This document shows positions 24,361-36,381 of a DNA stretch of 64,000 bases, piece after piece. The translations under genes were made by a program, and so were the position numbers. Within the stretch, counting starts at the first letter, position 1. Each line of letters opens with the position of its first letter. A model generated the notes under the pieces. It searched no databases. It saw only the letters and a list, made by a program, of their open reading frames with translations, and was not told the origin of the DNA. The stretch comes from Chelonoidis abingdonii (Eukaryota; Chordata; Testudines; Testudinidae), in contig NC_133778.1 of the NCBI RefSeq assembly GCF_003597395.2, positions 26,154,062-26,218,061 of the forward strand, read 5' to 3'.

Positions 24361-25535
24361 TGTCAGAGCCCTAGGGGGGCACAAGTCAGGGCCCTAGTGG
24401 CTTTCTGGGTGGTCGCTACTTCCCATCACCCAACACAGATGTAACGAGGCTGAGTAGTGTCTGCAAAAGAGAAACTAATTATTCCTCAAAAAAGGTTTTT
24501 AATGACTTACGACTATAAAGGCAACAGGGACAGAATGTGCTTAGTGACTTTATGTGTACTGTAACCATCCACAACCAACACAAATTTATATGCAATACTG
24601 ATACATTAATTAACTATAGTTTACTAATTTTAACCTACCTATCAACTTATTTAACAACTTCTAAACTTTTACTGGCTTTTATGATAAACTGAATGACAAC
24701 TTATATCGAAGATAGGCACAGTGACATGCAAAGCTATTATTGTTTACAAACTATAGCTTCACCAGCACTGTACCCATTCCCAGCAAGGCACAAAAACATA
24801 TGCAGTTGTTATATATTGATCAGCTATTGACTACAACTATTTCTAATCAACTTAAATGTTTTAGTAAAGTGTTTTAAAATTGTTTAAGTTATAATGTTAT
24901 TACAGATTTAAGATTAACTAGCTCGAGCATAACCAGACCTCTTCACTCCAAAACCTTACCCTGCATTCTTCCAAAGATATATTACCTTCAGTCGACCGTT
25001 TCCTGCCCTGGCCAGGCACACATAATCAGTGAAGCGCAAGTCCCTTTGGTTCAGCGGGCATATGTGAGCCTGACAAAAAGTGATCTCTTTTAGGTCAACA
25101 CACACACACACACACACACACACACTGACACCTCTTCATCTTATGTATACAGTATTTGCTGGCTGTGTTGCAAAGCAGGTCAACGAATGAAGGTGGCCAA
25201 ATGTTTTAGGGTTGTATTTGTGGTTGTTTTGAACTTATGAACTGTGCACCTGTGCTCAGCTCATATCTTCTCTATGCAGCTAATTGTGGTCAATTTGCTA
25301 GGCTCAAAAATGCTCGAGTCAGCTTAAAGAGGTATTTGGTTGCAGGGCATAGTAACCACAAGACTGTATCTACCTTTACAGGGTTTCCTTTTTAGTCTAT
25401 AAAGCTTCCTAGATAAATTGTGCTTATGTTTGCAGGATTCAACGGTACCCGTTTCTTGCAACTTCCAGAAGGTTGAGTCCTAACAGTACTTAACAAGACT
25501 TATGCACATTAATCACAGATACACACGTATAAGCA
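24361..25535. mobile_element. Solo LTR nested in another LTR-like element
   Basis: A 1175-bp block starts TGTCAGAGCCCTAGG and ends ACACGTATAAGCA. It is bounded by a perfect 5-bp duplication GCATA at 24356-24360 and 25536-25540. It contains 'gacttacgactataaaggcaac' near 24507 and a CA microsatellite at 25098-25125. No coding remains. It differs from family A. The direction of transcription is not clear from the sequence. Confidence 0.82.
25098..25125. repeat. (CA)n microsatellite
   Basis: About fourteen CA units, inside the nested LTR. Confidence 0.95.
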
Positions 25536-25540
25536 GCATA

Positions 25541-25672
25541 ATCATAACTATCAAATTATAACCTTTACATAGACACCTTATTTGACCTCCTTTGTACAAG
25601 ATTTGGTGCAATTATAGGACCTTAGTTGCAACAATGATCTATACGGTCACAGTTCATGTCAACAACGTCACA
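25541..25672 (-). mobile_element. LTR-like retroelement end, right part
   Basis: Continuation of the element that starts at 23249: 'atcataactatcaaattataacc' followed by a terminal 'gttcatgtcaacaacgtcaca'. In the family as I recall it, these blocks directly follow the sequence that ends at 24360. Its last bases CA would be the outer end on this strand. Confidence 0.6.
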
Positions 25673-25817
25673 TAAATGTTCAAATTCAAAGTGACTAACA
25701 GCGTAAAGATACATGCAGATATTCAAGTAGAGCATGAGCCTTCACATTCAATTTTCACATGATTTTTTGTATCCAGCAAAGTTATGAATTTAAGCTCCCA
25801 GGATTGTCTTTTGAAAG

Positions 25818-26215
25818 TGTTGTGCAAGTTTATTTGGAGGATGAGGACTGACAGGTCAGCTGTAGAGTGATCACTTTGTGAAAGGTGTTCACCCATAGGT
25901 GATAGGGTGTTTTAACATTTTTTTTGTATGTGTGTGAGTTCACTTGAGAGCACAGTGATTATTTTCACCCACACAGTAGTTGTTGTTGGGATTATTTTGT
26001 GCATGAGGTACACCACATGTTGTGATAGGCATGTGTAGGGCCGATGGATCTTGAAAGGTGTGTTATGGAGAGGGTGTTGAGGTCATTGTAGCAGTAGAGA
26101 TGTCTACAGGTTTTGCATCTGTTGTTCTAGCAGGATCGGGTGCTACTTTGAGTTGGTGAATCCTGGTCTGTGGAAAGGTTGCTTCTGATTATGAGCTTGG
26201 AGAGAGTCAGCTGTA
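25818..26215 (-). mobile_element. Penelope-like element fragment (GIY-YIG region)
   Basis: Translated on the minus strand, the segment follows the order of a vertebrate Penelope-like endonuclease: a Cys/His-containing stretch (read from about 26130), 'HMPITTCGVPH' (normally CLSQHVVYLI in another frame), a degraded NNNYVGE-type core near 25985, and a tail corresponding to 'DLSVLILQ' near 25850. Several frameshifts and stops break it, so it is a pseudogene fragment. It represents a different subgroup from the copy at 38732-40235. Confidence 0.7.
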
Positions 26216-29200
26216 AAGTACAAATCAAAGATGAGTTCAGAAGAGAGAAAATAGAGACAATTTAAAAGCCAAATGAAAGGTGGCGTGCATGCATGTGCAG
26301 CCTATACATATAATAACTGCTGATGTTTAGTCTAGTAGCCATGCTTTAACTAGAAGAAATGTAAAAAGTTAGATTTTCGTCCTTGAGTGTGTTTAAATAT
26401 TTTTGTTTGTTTGTTTTTTGGTCAGATTCATATTTTGGTTGGTATGGTGTACTGAAAACTGTGTTATAATTACAAGCTATCTCTTTAAATTATAAAGGAG
26501 ACTTGGGGGCTGGACAGGAAAATGTATGTGAGTATTTTTAGGCAACCTACGAAAAAGCCATTCTGGATTTAGATGGCAGAGTTGTGCTTCTCTTCCTTAG
26601 GAAGCAGCTGCTATGTCTTTTGATGTTTGGTTGGTGTGTGTTAGGTTTCTGGATTCTAAGAAACAAAGTAGTGTTATACTGCAACCTTTCAGGAAGAGGA
26701 TTTGTTTTGTTTCCCACTCTGTGTGTATTGCTGTGAACATAGCAATTGGTGCATCGTCAGAATATTTTTCCCCTACTACAGGGCAATCTAAATCCCCTTG
26801 TGTCAAGGCGAGAATTAAAGATGGTCCAAAGTTTGAATCTAGACCTGATTCTCCTCAATGTCGGGGGTCATCTGGTCTGGAGTTCTGGTACAGGTCAATC
26901 TCTAGTGGGAATCTGAGGTAATTTTGACCACAGTCATTTTCTTTTTCTTTTCTTTCTTTTTTTACTTGGTGTGATCTATTTCAGAGTATGACGCTGTGTT
27001 CAAGGGTGGTAATCTCAAATTATGTTCCAGGTTTAATATTTAAATTGGGGAAAAAAAGAAAATTTGAGTGATTAATTTTAATGAGAATAGAATAGCACTT
27101 TTCCTATATTTATATTTTTGTGTTTCTAACAATAGGATAAGTACATTTCTTCTGAGAGAGATGTTGGTTAATATGTTGTACCCCTTCCTATGTAATATGT
27201 AAATATTTAGTAGGGTACCATCTTTAGGTACCCTACTAAAAGAATGAATGCTGTCATTTCCTACTCTACATTTACAGCCAACCTGTTCAATTTCAAATTT
27301 AAATGACTATTTGTATAGCATTTTTTAAATAATGGTAATCTATATTTAATCTGTAACCCCAAATTATGATATCCAGAGCCCTTACAGTGACTTTATAATT
27401 AACAAAGAATGTCTAGTCCAAGGTATGATGTACATAATTATAATAAAATGTAAAAATTAATAAATAAAGACCAGCGATACATCAGAAGAAATAAAAAATA
27501 TATCTCCCAAGGTACACTTCAAACGGAAACAGTAGTAGAAGTTGGGTAACATGCAACAAAGGAAATTACCTTTTGTATATGGAAGTGAATAATGCTAGAG
27601 GATATATCATATAACTTAATCGGATAGGCTATAACAGGAAGATGCAACTGTGGTTTCCTTAATGACCAAAGGATGGTGTAATCAAATGCTAAATGTATAT
27701 TATCAGTCTCTGCCACTTTTCCGTAAATGCTAAAATGCAGTATAACTTGGCCGGTTGTTTAGCTTAATAACATATTCTTTGCTGAGTAAGTGGAAGGTAT
27801 TAGAGGCAGACAGATTTCTATAGTGTTGTGGCATGAAGTAATCTGATATCATTATTCTATAATTTAAAGATTAGAGTCTGTTTAAAAGTGCTTTCATGCT
27901 GTCTATTTAGGAAAGTATCAGCTTGCAGTCCTCTTTTGTTTGTTTTTCTCTTTATGCAGCAAATTGCAAATAAGTATTACTTAAACTAATCCAAACTGGG
28001 TCAGTATGCTCTGTTATAGCAGAGGAAGTTACTAGCTGATCCTCTCCAAGGAAAGAGAACTTTGACCTCTGCCTAGGCAGGTGCAGATGACTCAGTTTAC
28101 AGAGAAGGTTGAATTCTTCTGCTGGAGCAATTTGAGAAAAGGGGTTGTGGTTACAGAGAATCAAACAAACTACGATTTAAACTAAATTTACAATGTGATA
28201 ATACCTACAGCTTTTTATTTTCATATATTTACATATTAACACTACAAAGAAGTCGGCTAAGAAATTATTTGTATCCAAGTCCACTGAAGTCAATGCAGTT
28301 ATGCTGCCATAAAACTGGAGTAACAGACTGGAGAATCAAGTCCCAAAACTGCTAGTTGTTTTTACACTACAACATTTCTGATTAAAGATAGATGTCTCTT
28401 TATAAGTGTGAACAAACAGTGTCAGTTGACTTTATAACATTTCATGGAGCTGTTATACTAATAATCAACCTGCCTATTTTTGGCACTGAGTGTGTTGGTG
28501 ATCTCCCAATAAAATCTCTGACCAAAAAAAAAAACAACTGGTCTGTTACATTTTTGTTCAAGAAATATGTCAGCAACTAGCTGAGAAAAAAAAATCTGGC
28601 TTTTTCATTCAGTTCAGTGTTAATAATGTGTTGAAAGTAAGTTATCCTAATTAGAGGTGGAGCAGGAACAAATTGAAACTTGAGTTGCACTAAAATCTTA
28701 TGCAATGTATGTATGAAAGGAAAGTTTTTAAAAAAAAAAATCTTCACCCTCTGCAGGAATGCATATTTCCTACTTAGAGCTGTAGTTTTTGTAACTACAC
28801 TAAAATCATAAACAGTTTTTGTAATAAATAAATATAATGACTGCTCAACTCTCATTTACAAGCAAGCTAAGCTACTTATCCTACTCAACACAGATTTACT
28901 TAATTTTAACAAGAGACTAAAGTGATTTTTTTTGTCATGCTGAGTTTTGTTTCCATTAATGAGCCATACAGTAATTAAGACTAAAAAGGGGAAATTGTAT
29001 TTGAATACAGGGACTCTGAGTTACTACAAGTTCAGATTATGAACATGAACACAGTTTCATTTTTTTTTTCCTACATTGTGTCTTTGGAAATGTTGGCATA
29101 GTTAAAAAGAAGTCTTCTGATTTGGTATAATTCTGCATGCTGGCTGTTTTCAAGTACCATAGGAGATATGCACTGCATCTAAAAAAACATTTTTAAAAAT

Positions 29201-30279
29201 TCCTGTTAGTCTATGTGACTGTGTGCGACAAGTTTCTTTACAATTTCCAAAATAGGTTCCTTCTGTATATATGCTTCCAAAAAAAGATTAAGAACAATAC
29301 TAATAGTTTGGATGATTAAAGAGATTTTGGCATTGGCACCAAGGCAATGAACAACAGTCAGTCTAAAACCCATGCTCTATGTAGGGAAAGAGGGGAGGAG
29401 GAGCCTTTTATGTACCTCTCTAGCACCCCCAGGAGCCTGGACTGAGTAACACCAGCTTCTCAGGGAGCTTCCTGTTTCCTGCTGCTTCCCTGAACCCACT
29501 TGAGGAGAACAGGCAGTCAACTGAAGTATCCTGCTAGATGAGAGCAAAGGAAGCTTTCTTTCTTTTCGAATGCTGTCCCAGAAGGCGGCTTCCTCTTTCA
29601 CTCATGACTGCTGTCCTGTGCCAGCTATAGTGGCTCTCAACACTCATGGAAGGGGACATATAAGCATGGTAGTCAGGGCCTGAGCAAGGGGAGATATGAG
29701 CGTCTTAAGGGCCTAACTGGCTCCTACATCCTAATGCAGGAGGATCTCTCCTGAGAGATCACTGTAGACACACACGTTCACGCAGTGACGTCTTCTGGTA
29801 CCCAGTGCAAGCATAGGGAATGGTTGAGGAGATGCTCTGATCTTCCAGTTTAGTCACAGGGCAGAGTGACCTGGAAGCTGCTGGCATCATCATTTCCATC
29901 TCGACTATATAACAATGAACATTCTAATAAAAAGATCTATAGATCAGAGAAGTGTGCGGTAGAGGTGACAAGAAACATTGCTGTTGAATTTAGTTTTAAG
30001 TCAGAGTGATCCAGGACTATTGAACTCACTTGAGCAGTAGTACTGAGGGACTTCTTTGTACAATTTACTGGGCACAGGGGCAAGTGAACAACTTATGTTT
30101 CCAAAGACAATGAAAATAGATGTTTTCGTCCAACCATTATCGGGTGTGAAATCCAATGAGTGACAAAGAAAAGAGGCCATGGCGATGTACTCAAAACGAG
30201 AATTCTTGCAATTGCTGTTTTGTTGCTTTGCAAATTTCCAGTCTTATGTTCGCACATTGGGTTCTACTGCAACAAGGAT
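26216..30279. other. Non-coding stretch with one perfect hairpin
   Basis: AT-rich DNA with A- and T-runs (28524-28535, 28730-28740, 29059-29070). 28266-28345 resembles a decayed amniote repeat ('ccactgaagtcaatgcagttatg'). No exon, RNA gene or bounded transposon is recognised apart from the hairpin listed separately. Confidence 0.5.
27206..27240. repeat. Perfect inverted repeat (hairpin)
   Basis: Arms of 14 bases at 27206-27219 (TTTAGTAGGGTACC) and 27227-27240 are exact reverse complements around a 7-base loop (ATCTTTA). It is not followed by a T-run and has no nearby gene. It may be the remnant of a small MITE or an error-prone local inversion duplication. Confidence 0.85.
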
Positions 30280-32180
30280 TGAAACTTGGCTAGAAATCTG
30301 GCATGCCATCGAGAAGAGCAGCAAAGATACCAAGGCTTCCATAGTGGAACAGCTTTAACTAGGTTTAAAGGTCACCTAGATGAGATCATCAGAGAAGATT
30401 GCATCAGTCTCTCTTTACTGGCAAAATGTTTAAGAAGCTCATTGCGTTGTGGAATGCTTGCTAACCAAATCAGCATGTGTACACTTCAAGAGCGCTGTAT
30501 GTGCAAACATGGAAAATATACCTTAAACTGTTGGAGCTGATAATTTGGCTGGAGTTTTGGTGCCTGCTAGTCCAGAGCACTAGAGCACGTCACCACCCAA
30601 AAATGTACACCGCCACTTGGAAAAACAATTTCAAATAGATTATACAGTACTGTTATGATCAAACTGGCAGATCTGAAGTCAGCAGATATGTACCTGTTAC
30701 TTTCTGGACTGCACACCCCTGACATCAGCTGTACAGAACAAATGACTTAATGGTGCATTTTGTTAACAACAGATTTAGTGAATATAGTCCCTGAATGGTA
30801 ACTGTCAGAAAGCAATTTTCTAGAATGTATTGACACTGATGATATTACAGGACTTCGTATGACAATTGTGCTTCTTAAAAAGCTGGAAGATACAGGCAAT
30901 TGTGATAAGCTGACAGGGTGAGAGGTTAGGTACTACAATAATGGGTTACCAATGAGAGAAAGACAGAGGAATTGCAGCAGCAGACCCGAGAGTAAACCCT
31001 CGAAAGGTTTTTTTGTCCTTGGTGTCAGTTTATGCAGACATCAGCTTCTAGTGACGACTTGCTGATTAGTTTTTGATGTAATTCAAGAGATTATGTATTT
31101 TTTCTTTGCATCAACTGCACAATGGCATAATTTGAAGCAACATTGGGAACATCCTCTCTGACACTGAACCTACCTGGAGTGCCACACGATGTGAAAGTTG
31201 AGTGGAGGTGATAAGGCTATTAACATACCAATTGGGAAGCAATGTCACGTTGGCCTTATGAAGAGTAATGCTATGACAGGAACTGTTTGTGAAAGAACAG
31301 TGGCAGAGGGAAATAGAATCACGGAGAAAAATATACTTCAAATTTCGTGTGGCTTAGTGGTTGTTGGTGTTGACATGCTATTGAAATAAAATTGTAGCAG
31401 AGAGACTCAAGGTGTTGACCTTGATATATTGGAGCAATGGGAACAACAGGCAATAGCAAAGTCATACCTCAGTGTTAACGGTCAGATGAGAGATTTCAAA
31501 ATGCTGAAGAGTGACAGAAGTTAGCGAGGATCTTCAGTTATTTTCGCCACCCATTCAGATACAAGAGTCACCGAGAAATACATTTGAGTATCGAGGTACG
31601 GGTAATCCCAGTAAGAACCCCAAACAACGAATTTCAAAAGTTGGAATTCTTTAACCAGGTGTTAGTTGTATGCACAGATCATTAAAGAACCATTTCTGGC
31701 AGGCGCAAGGAACAGCGTATGATTTGGGATGCTGTCATAATATTCCAAAATCCCCTCATTATACCTGAAGCAGACGCTTACACCAGCAATGCAGAGCCAC
31801 TAGAGACATGTGTTGACAGGGGGATGATCATGCAGTGATATTGCTGCCGCGTGATTTAGGTGTATGAAGTGAAAGCCCTTTCAGATACATTTTCAGCAGA
31901 TCAATCTAAGGGTTCTTTTGGATGATATGTGCCAAAAGATGACGACCCTCTTTCCAAATGCTTGTGTTGCTCTGTGCGATACTTCTAAAGCACTTCTGTT
32001 CAGTTGCATGGACAACACAGCTTCTCAAGTAAAGTTAATAAAAACACCTCTGTGCTCACATGACAAGAGAGGCTGGTCGCTTGAACTATAATAGAGCATG
32101 AGCTGGCCCAGACTGTGGACCTTCAGCAGGAAGCAGTTCAAATCTTTGCAACCAAGAACGCACAGAAAGCACAATTTTGA
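30280..32180 (+). pseudogene. Decayed hAT transposase, ZMYM1-like type (copy 1)
   Basis: Three-frame reading shows the hAT order with many stops and frameshifts. Around 30660-30745 the frame gives 'IKLADLKSADMY' then TPDISCTEQMT, the region around the first catalytic Asp, though here the usual D before TPD has become H. Around 30800-30890 it gives 'NFLECIDTDDITGL...LLKKLED'; near 30935, YNNGLPM replaces the usual YDNGANM. Near 31090 'YFFFASTAQWHNLKQHW' fits the segment before the conserved Trp region. Near 31945 'LFPNACVALC' and at 32085-32177 IEHELAQTVDLQQE then 'VQIFATKNAQKA' are the C-terminal dimerisation domain. Known role of the family: DDE-type cut-and-paste transposition. This copy is dead. 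The N-terminal boundary is uncertain. Confidence 0.72.
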
Positions 32181-32460
32181 TTATTCAAACAGATAAAAAT
32201 GCCAGTGTTTACTATGCAGACAAGAGAAGTTACATTTGCTGTTCAGGCATTTGAAAGTTAAGTGTTACTTCAAATTTTTGATCAAGGTATTTTAAGTTGT
32301 TAGTTCTCCTTTATTGGGGTAGGTAGCAGAGCAGTACATTGAGAGGAATAGAACAGGAAGAAGGCAGAATTGAGACCTTTCAAAGGTTTGGCCCAAGCTA
32401 GGGGTCATGGGGGTGTCATTTTGAGCTCCCTGCCTCAGGTGCCAAAATGTTGTGGGCCGG

Positions 32461-32535
32461 CCCTATAGGAGCCTATATAACAGAGATCCAAAAATCAGGA
32501 CTGTCCCTATAAAATTGGAACATCTGGTCACCCTA
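32461..32535. mobile_element. MITE family M1, right half only
   Basis: 'ggagcctatataac', 'aggactgtccctataaaattgg' and the terminal CATCTGGTCACCCTA match the right part of the element at 18461-18584. The left half is missing; a different sequence ('gtgggccggccctata') precedes it. Confidence 0.75.
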
Positions 32536-32628
32536 TCCACGCCTCCCATTTTTCATTCTTTTTTTCTTCCTCCTCCTCCTATATTATAAATAATAGGAAG
32601 TGCATGAAAATAAAGTGAGGTACCTTGA

Positions 32629-32649
32629 TTTTTTTTTTTTTTTTTTTTT
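32629..32649. repeat. T homopolymer tract
   Basis: About twenty-one consecutive T residues between the two hAT relics. Confidence 0.9.
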
Positions 32650-32671
32650 GTAGTATGACTTTTTTTTCCAC

Positions 32672-32850
32672 AGACCACTTGAAATGTGCTGAGGGTCTCC
32701 ACAGACGACTTAATGATCTTTCCAAATATTATTTATACCATTAACTAACTATTGTAAAGTGATTTGGATAAGAGCATTGTATAAAAAAAAATAATAATAA
32801 TCTTTCCTTGGTCCACCTGAATGGAGTTCTCGGACAACAGTTTGAGAATG
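32672..32850. repeat. Probable interspersed repeat, unclassified
   Basis: 'cagaccacttgaaatgtgctgagggtctcc' at the left, a MIR-like 'tgtaaagtgatttggataagagcattgtataa' with an 'aataataataat' tail in the middle and 'ggacaacagtttgagaatg' at the right resemble a composite repeat I recall from turtle DNA. Its class is uncertain. Confidence 0.4.
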
Positions 32851-32949
32851 TAGGTATATTTGCATTACGCTAATGTGAGAAATGTGTAAAAACAAAAAGT
32901 ATAGATGATGTATGAATGGAAAAATTAACGTCTGAAGAAACTTATTTAT

Positions 32950-35480
32950 TGAGAAATTCAGAGCTTTTTTTTCTACACTTTTTCTTTATAAAATCAATTA
33001 AGTTATCATAAGTAATATTTTGTAAAGAAGCACTTTCGATTGTCAATATTGATGAACTTTCAAATGTTCCTGACTCATCCTATTTCACAAATGATTTTTA
33101 ACTCATTTGAATACAGAAAAATAATGTTCACCAGAAGCATTTGTGACAGCTATTGTTAAAAATATTTTCAGAATGGTTTCTACATTTGGTTGCCTGAAAA
33201 TTGTCACATACACGGCTGTGCAAATCAACTAGTGATCTCAAAGCAGAGACCTCGTCATTTTCGATAAAATGAATGAAATGTTTCAATTCATCTTCAAAAA
33301 GATTTATGTCTATGTCCTCTCTGTGAAATTCACTTAATTTCTTACTGTAGTGGCTTTTAGCATTTTCATCCATACTTTTGTCAAAAAAACATGTAAGATA
33401 AATCAACAGTTTTCTTTAGAGATTCACCTCTACTCTGCAATTGCACTATTATTGTGTCACAAATAACACTGACTGTCTTAATGATGATCTTCTTTCCCTT
33501 TTAAATTGATTTAATTGTCTCTAGTTTCATTGAAAAATAACTTCCTGGGGTTTTTTTTATGCTTCTCATCAGATATATCAGAGGAACCTGTATTTTCTGT
33601 TAATGTTAGTGCCTCTGCTTCTACTGAGCTATAGTCATTTTGAACTTCCATGACAAAACTTGTAACTGAGGCTAACAACTGTGCAGCATTCAGTAAATGT
33701 GTATCAACCTTTTGCAGTGATTTGCTGCTGGCATTAATTCTTTGAAGTAAATGGTTCCACAATAGAGTAAAAAGAGCAATATCGTACTTTTCAAACTTTT
33801 CTATTAAGGATTTTGCTTCAGTTTTCACACTTTTTTTTTTCTTCAGAATTTGATGTGACTATGTCTAATAAGGTTTTGTTTATAGCATCATAGCTCATTT
33901 TTTAAGCCATAACAGCATCTGCATGAGCAGACCACCTGGTGTCAAATTCTTTTGACTGTCAAATGTTTTCTATACGCCTGCTCCAAGGTTGATTGTAGCA
34001 TAACTCCACTAATGTGTGGAAATTGAAAAAAAGGCATACGTGTTTTGAACGAAGTCAAAAAAAAAAATTGTAGCTCCCTCACAAAATTCGGCAGCAGCAT
34101 TGCAGATTAAATTTAAGGAATGGCTAGAACATGGTATGAATAAAGCAGAGGGATTTGTATTGCTCAGTCTTGCCTGTGGATCTGAATATTTTCCTGGTAT
34201 ATGAGCGGCGTTATCAAAGCTCTGCCCAAGATAATTTTTGATGTCTAAACCTAAATTTGCAATGATTTCCAAAACAGTTGTCTCTAGACATTCAGAGGTG
34301 TGGGATTTTAGTGGGACAAAACAAAAATCACTCTATAACTTCACCATTGCTGCTCACATATCTTAAAATTAATGTTAATTGGTCTACATGACTCACATCT
34401 GGTGTTGAATCGATTATTATGGAACAGTACTTGGCATCCATTACTTCATCATGGTTTCTGAATTGGTTTCTGAGATGCTCTGCCATTATAGTGATGAATT
34501 CATTGTAGGTTTGGTGGATTAAAAAGCTGGTCTTCCCTAAGCCACAATATTGATAATTTTTCAAATATTCATTGAGAAAATTGTCAAATTCATGAAGATA
34601 TTCAAAGTAGGTTAAAAAATTACCTTTTCAATTTGACAATAACGAATCATGTCCTCTTAGAGGTAGTCCCAAAGAAGACAGCATTGACTGCGGCAACAAC
34701 ACGTATCAGCATTTTCCTCCAATAAGAACACTCTTTTTCAAGCTGAGCCGATAACACAGAATCAGTTCTTTCAGATACTTTACACCTTTCAATGAACTTA
34801 CACATAGCATTAATATGAGCTTTGGAAGTCTGATGATCAGCAATATGTCTTGCAATGTTTCTCCGGTTAGAGTGCCTCTCAACAAATGTTTGTTTTCCTT
34901 TACTATGGTCAGTTAATAATTTGCAAACATAAGAGTAGACTGCCTTAGTTGTTTCTGAAAAAAATCAACAAATTTCTCATTTATGTTATCCCATTTTTCT
35001 TCATCCTCAGAAAATGGGACTCGTGAAAATGTCTAAATTACTTTTGTCCCCCAACCTCGTACTCTTTTACCAAATTTTCCATATTACCTACGTTTTTTGG
35101 TTTATTTACTAAGAAAAAAATTATCATTTCCAATTAAACAGATTTTGGCCGTAATGCAATGTCTTCAGAGTAGGTTTATTCCCTCACTTCAACAAAATTA
35201 CCAATATTTTGTAGTTCCATTGACACTTCAGCAAACACTTGTTCAACTTTTGCAGTTGTCATGGTATCTCCACAACTCGGCAAGTGATCAGATAATTCAG
35301 ATGTTTTCTCCTCCATACATTTTGATGAATGTCTACTATTCAATACTTCAAGCTTTTTAAAATAAGACGACAAACTGTCTTTTTGCTTAGCTTCGTCTTC
35401 TTGCCTTGCCTTTGGGGTTTTTTTTGTGTTTTTGACTGTCAGATTTGTAGTGTCGCTTCATTATTGCTAAAAAACTGACC
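32950..35480 (-). pseudogene. Decayed hAT transposase, ZMYM1-like type (copy 2)
   Basis: Read on the minus strand in several frames. The N-terminus near 35460 begins MKRHYKSDSQKHKKNP, a basic start typical of this group. The segment near 34700-34960 gives 'QTFVERHSNRRNIARHI' and 'LEKECSYWRKMLIRVV'. 34328-34564 carries IIIDSTPDVSHVDQLT with the catalytic-type Asp kept. 34009-34272 carries GQSFDNAAHIPGKYS and 'PCSSHSLNLICNAA'. 33511-33828 and 33128-33406 cover the alpha-helical insertion, and near 33000-33110 a 'VKNHL..RMSQEHL' stretch plus 'NITYDNLIDFIKKK' form the C-terminal dimerisation domain. Stops and frameshifts in at least six places make it a pseudogene. It is less decayed than copy 1, with frames up to 105 codons. 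The start lies a few tens of bases from another hAT-type insertion at 35515. Confidence 0.85.
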
Positions 35481-35514
35481 TTGATTTTAGGAAGATTAAA
35501 AATGTCTGAAAGAG

Positions 35515-36381
35515 CAGGGGCATAGCCACGGGTGCTCTTAGTGGGGTGCTGAAAGCCAGCCCCCTCCCTCTCAGGCGCGGTCCAGACCTGGGTGCGGGTC
35601 ACAGGGTGGCAGCCAGGATCATAGGCACAGGAGCCAGGGGTATAGGCAGGGCTGCTGACAGAATCGCCAGTCCCCTGGGCAAGGGAGGGGGAAGCTGTGG
35701 GCCCCCAGAAGCAGCAGGGCCTCAGACAGAAGGGGTGGGGCTGGGAGCCCAGCACATGAGCAGAGCCTCCATGAAGCTGGAGAAGGAGACAGGAGAGAGG
35801 ACACCAAGATCTCCATGGCCATTGAGGACAGCTTTGGGTGCCCCTGTGGCCCCACGCAGGCTGACCCGGAGAAGCGGGCAGAGACCCACGTGAGCTGAAC
35901 ACCCACCTGAAGTTGGAGGGAGAGCATGGTTCCATTGGCAGCCACCTGAGCACTCTGCTGCCTCTGCGCGGTCATCTCTGCTCACCACCCCCTGCTGATC
36001 CCCTGCCTGTGGGCTCTGCACCGGTTCCAGGGGCCATCCCCATCCCCTGGCCACCCTCTTCCCCTCCCCCATGCAGCCAATGGCTGGAGAGAAGCAGCGG
36101 CTTCCCTTCAAAGCGCCACTTCTTTCTGGCCTGCTGTGCAACCGCCCTGTGCTCCTCCTGCATTCTCTGGCCCATGTTCGTGGCACTTACCGCCAACCAT
36201 ATCTCCTGCCTGCTCCCTTGAGGCTGCAGGTAAGCCTCCCTCCCTGATCTGCTCCCCACAGCTTCTACCCCCTCAGTCTCACCCTATGGAGCGGGCTGCC
36301 CGAGTGCCTGGCTCTGGGGCCCCCTGTTATCAGGGGGCCTCATTCCAGGGCATGGTATGTTTCACTGTAAATCCACCCCTG
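35515..36381. mobile_element. GC-rich non-autonomous hAT-type element
   Basis: An 867-bp block starts CAGGGGCATAGCCAC and ends ATCCACCCCTG; the last bases are inverted copies (CAGGGGYR). The flanks TGAAAGAG (35507-35514) and TGAGAGAG (36382-36389) match at 7 of 8 positions, as for a hAT 8-bp target duplication. CAGGGGCRTAGCCA is a hAT end type I recall. The interior is strikingly GC-rich, which creates long open frames on both strands (up to 188 codons), but these overlap each other and encode only Pro/Gly/Arg/Ser-rich sequence, so they are judged non-coding. Confidence 0.72.

Noticed and set aside
23244..25677. Target duplication for the outer LTR-like element
   Set aside because: TAACC and TAAAT share only the first three positions, which is not sufficient.
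35387..36259. Long open frames (95-188 codons) on both strands that look like genes
   Set aside because: They overlap each other in several frames inside a GC-rich non-autonomous hAT-type element, encode low-complexity Pro/Gly/Ser/Arg-rich sequence and show no domain. High GC lowers stop frequency.
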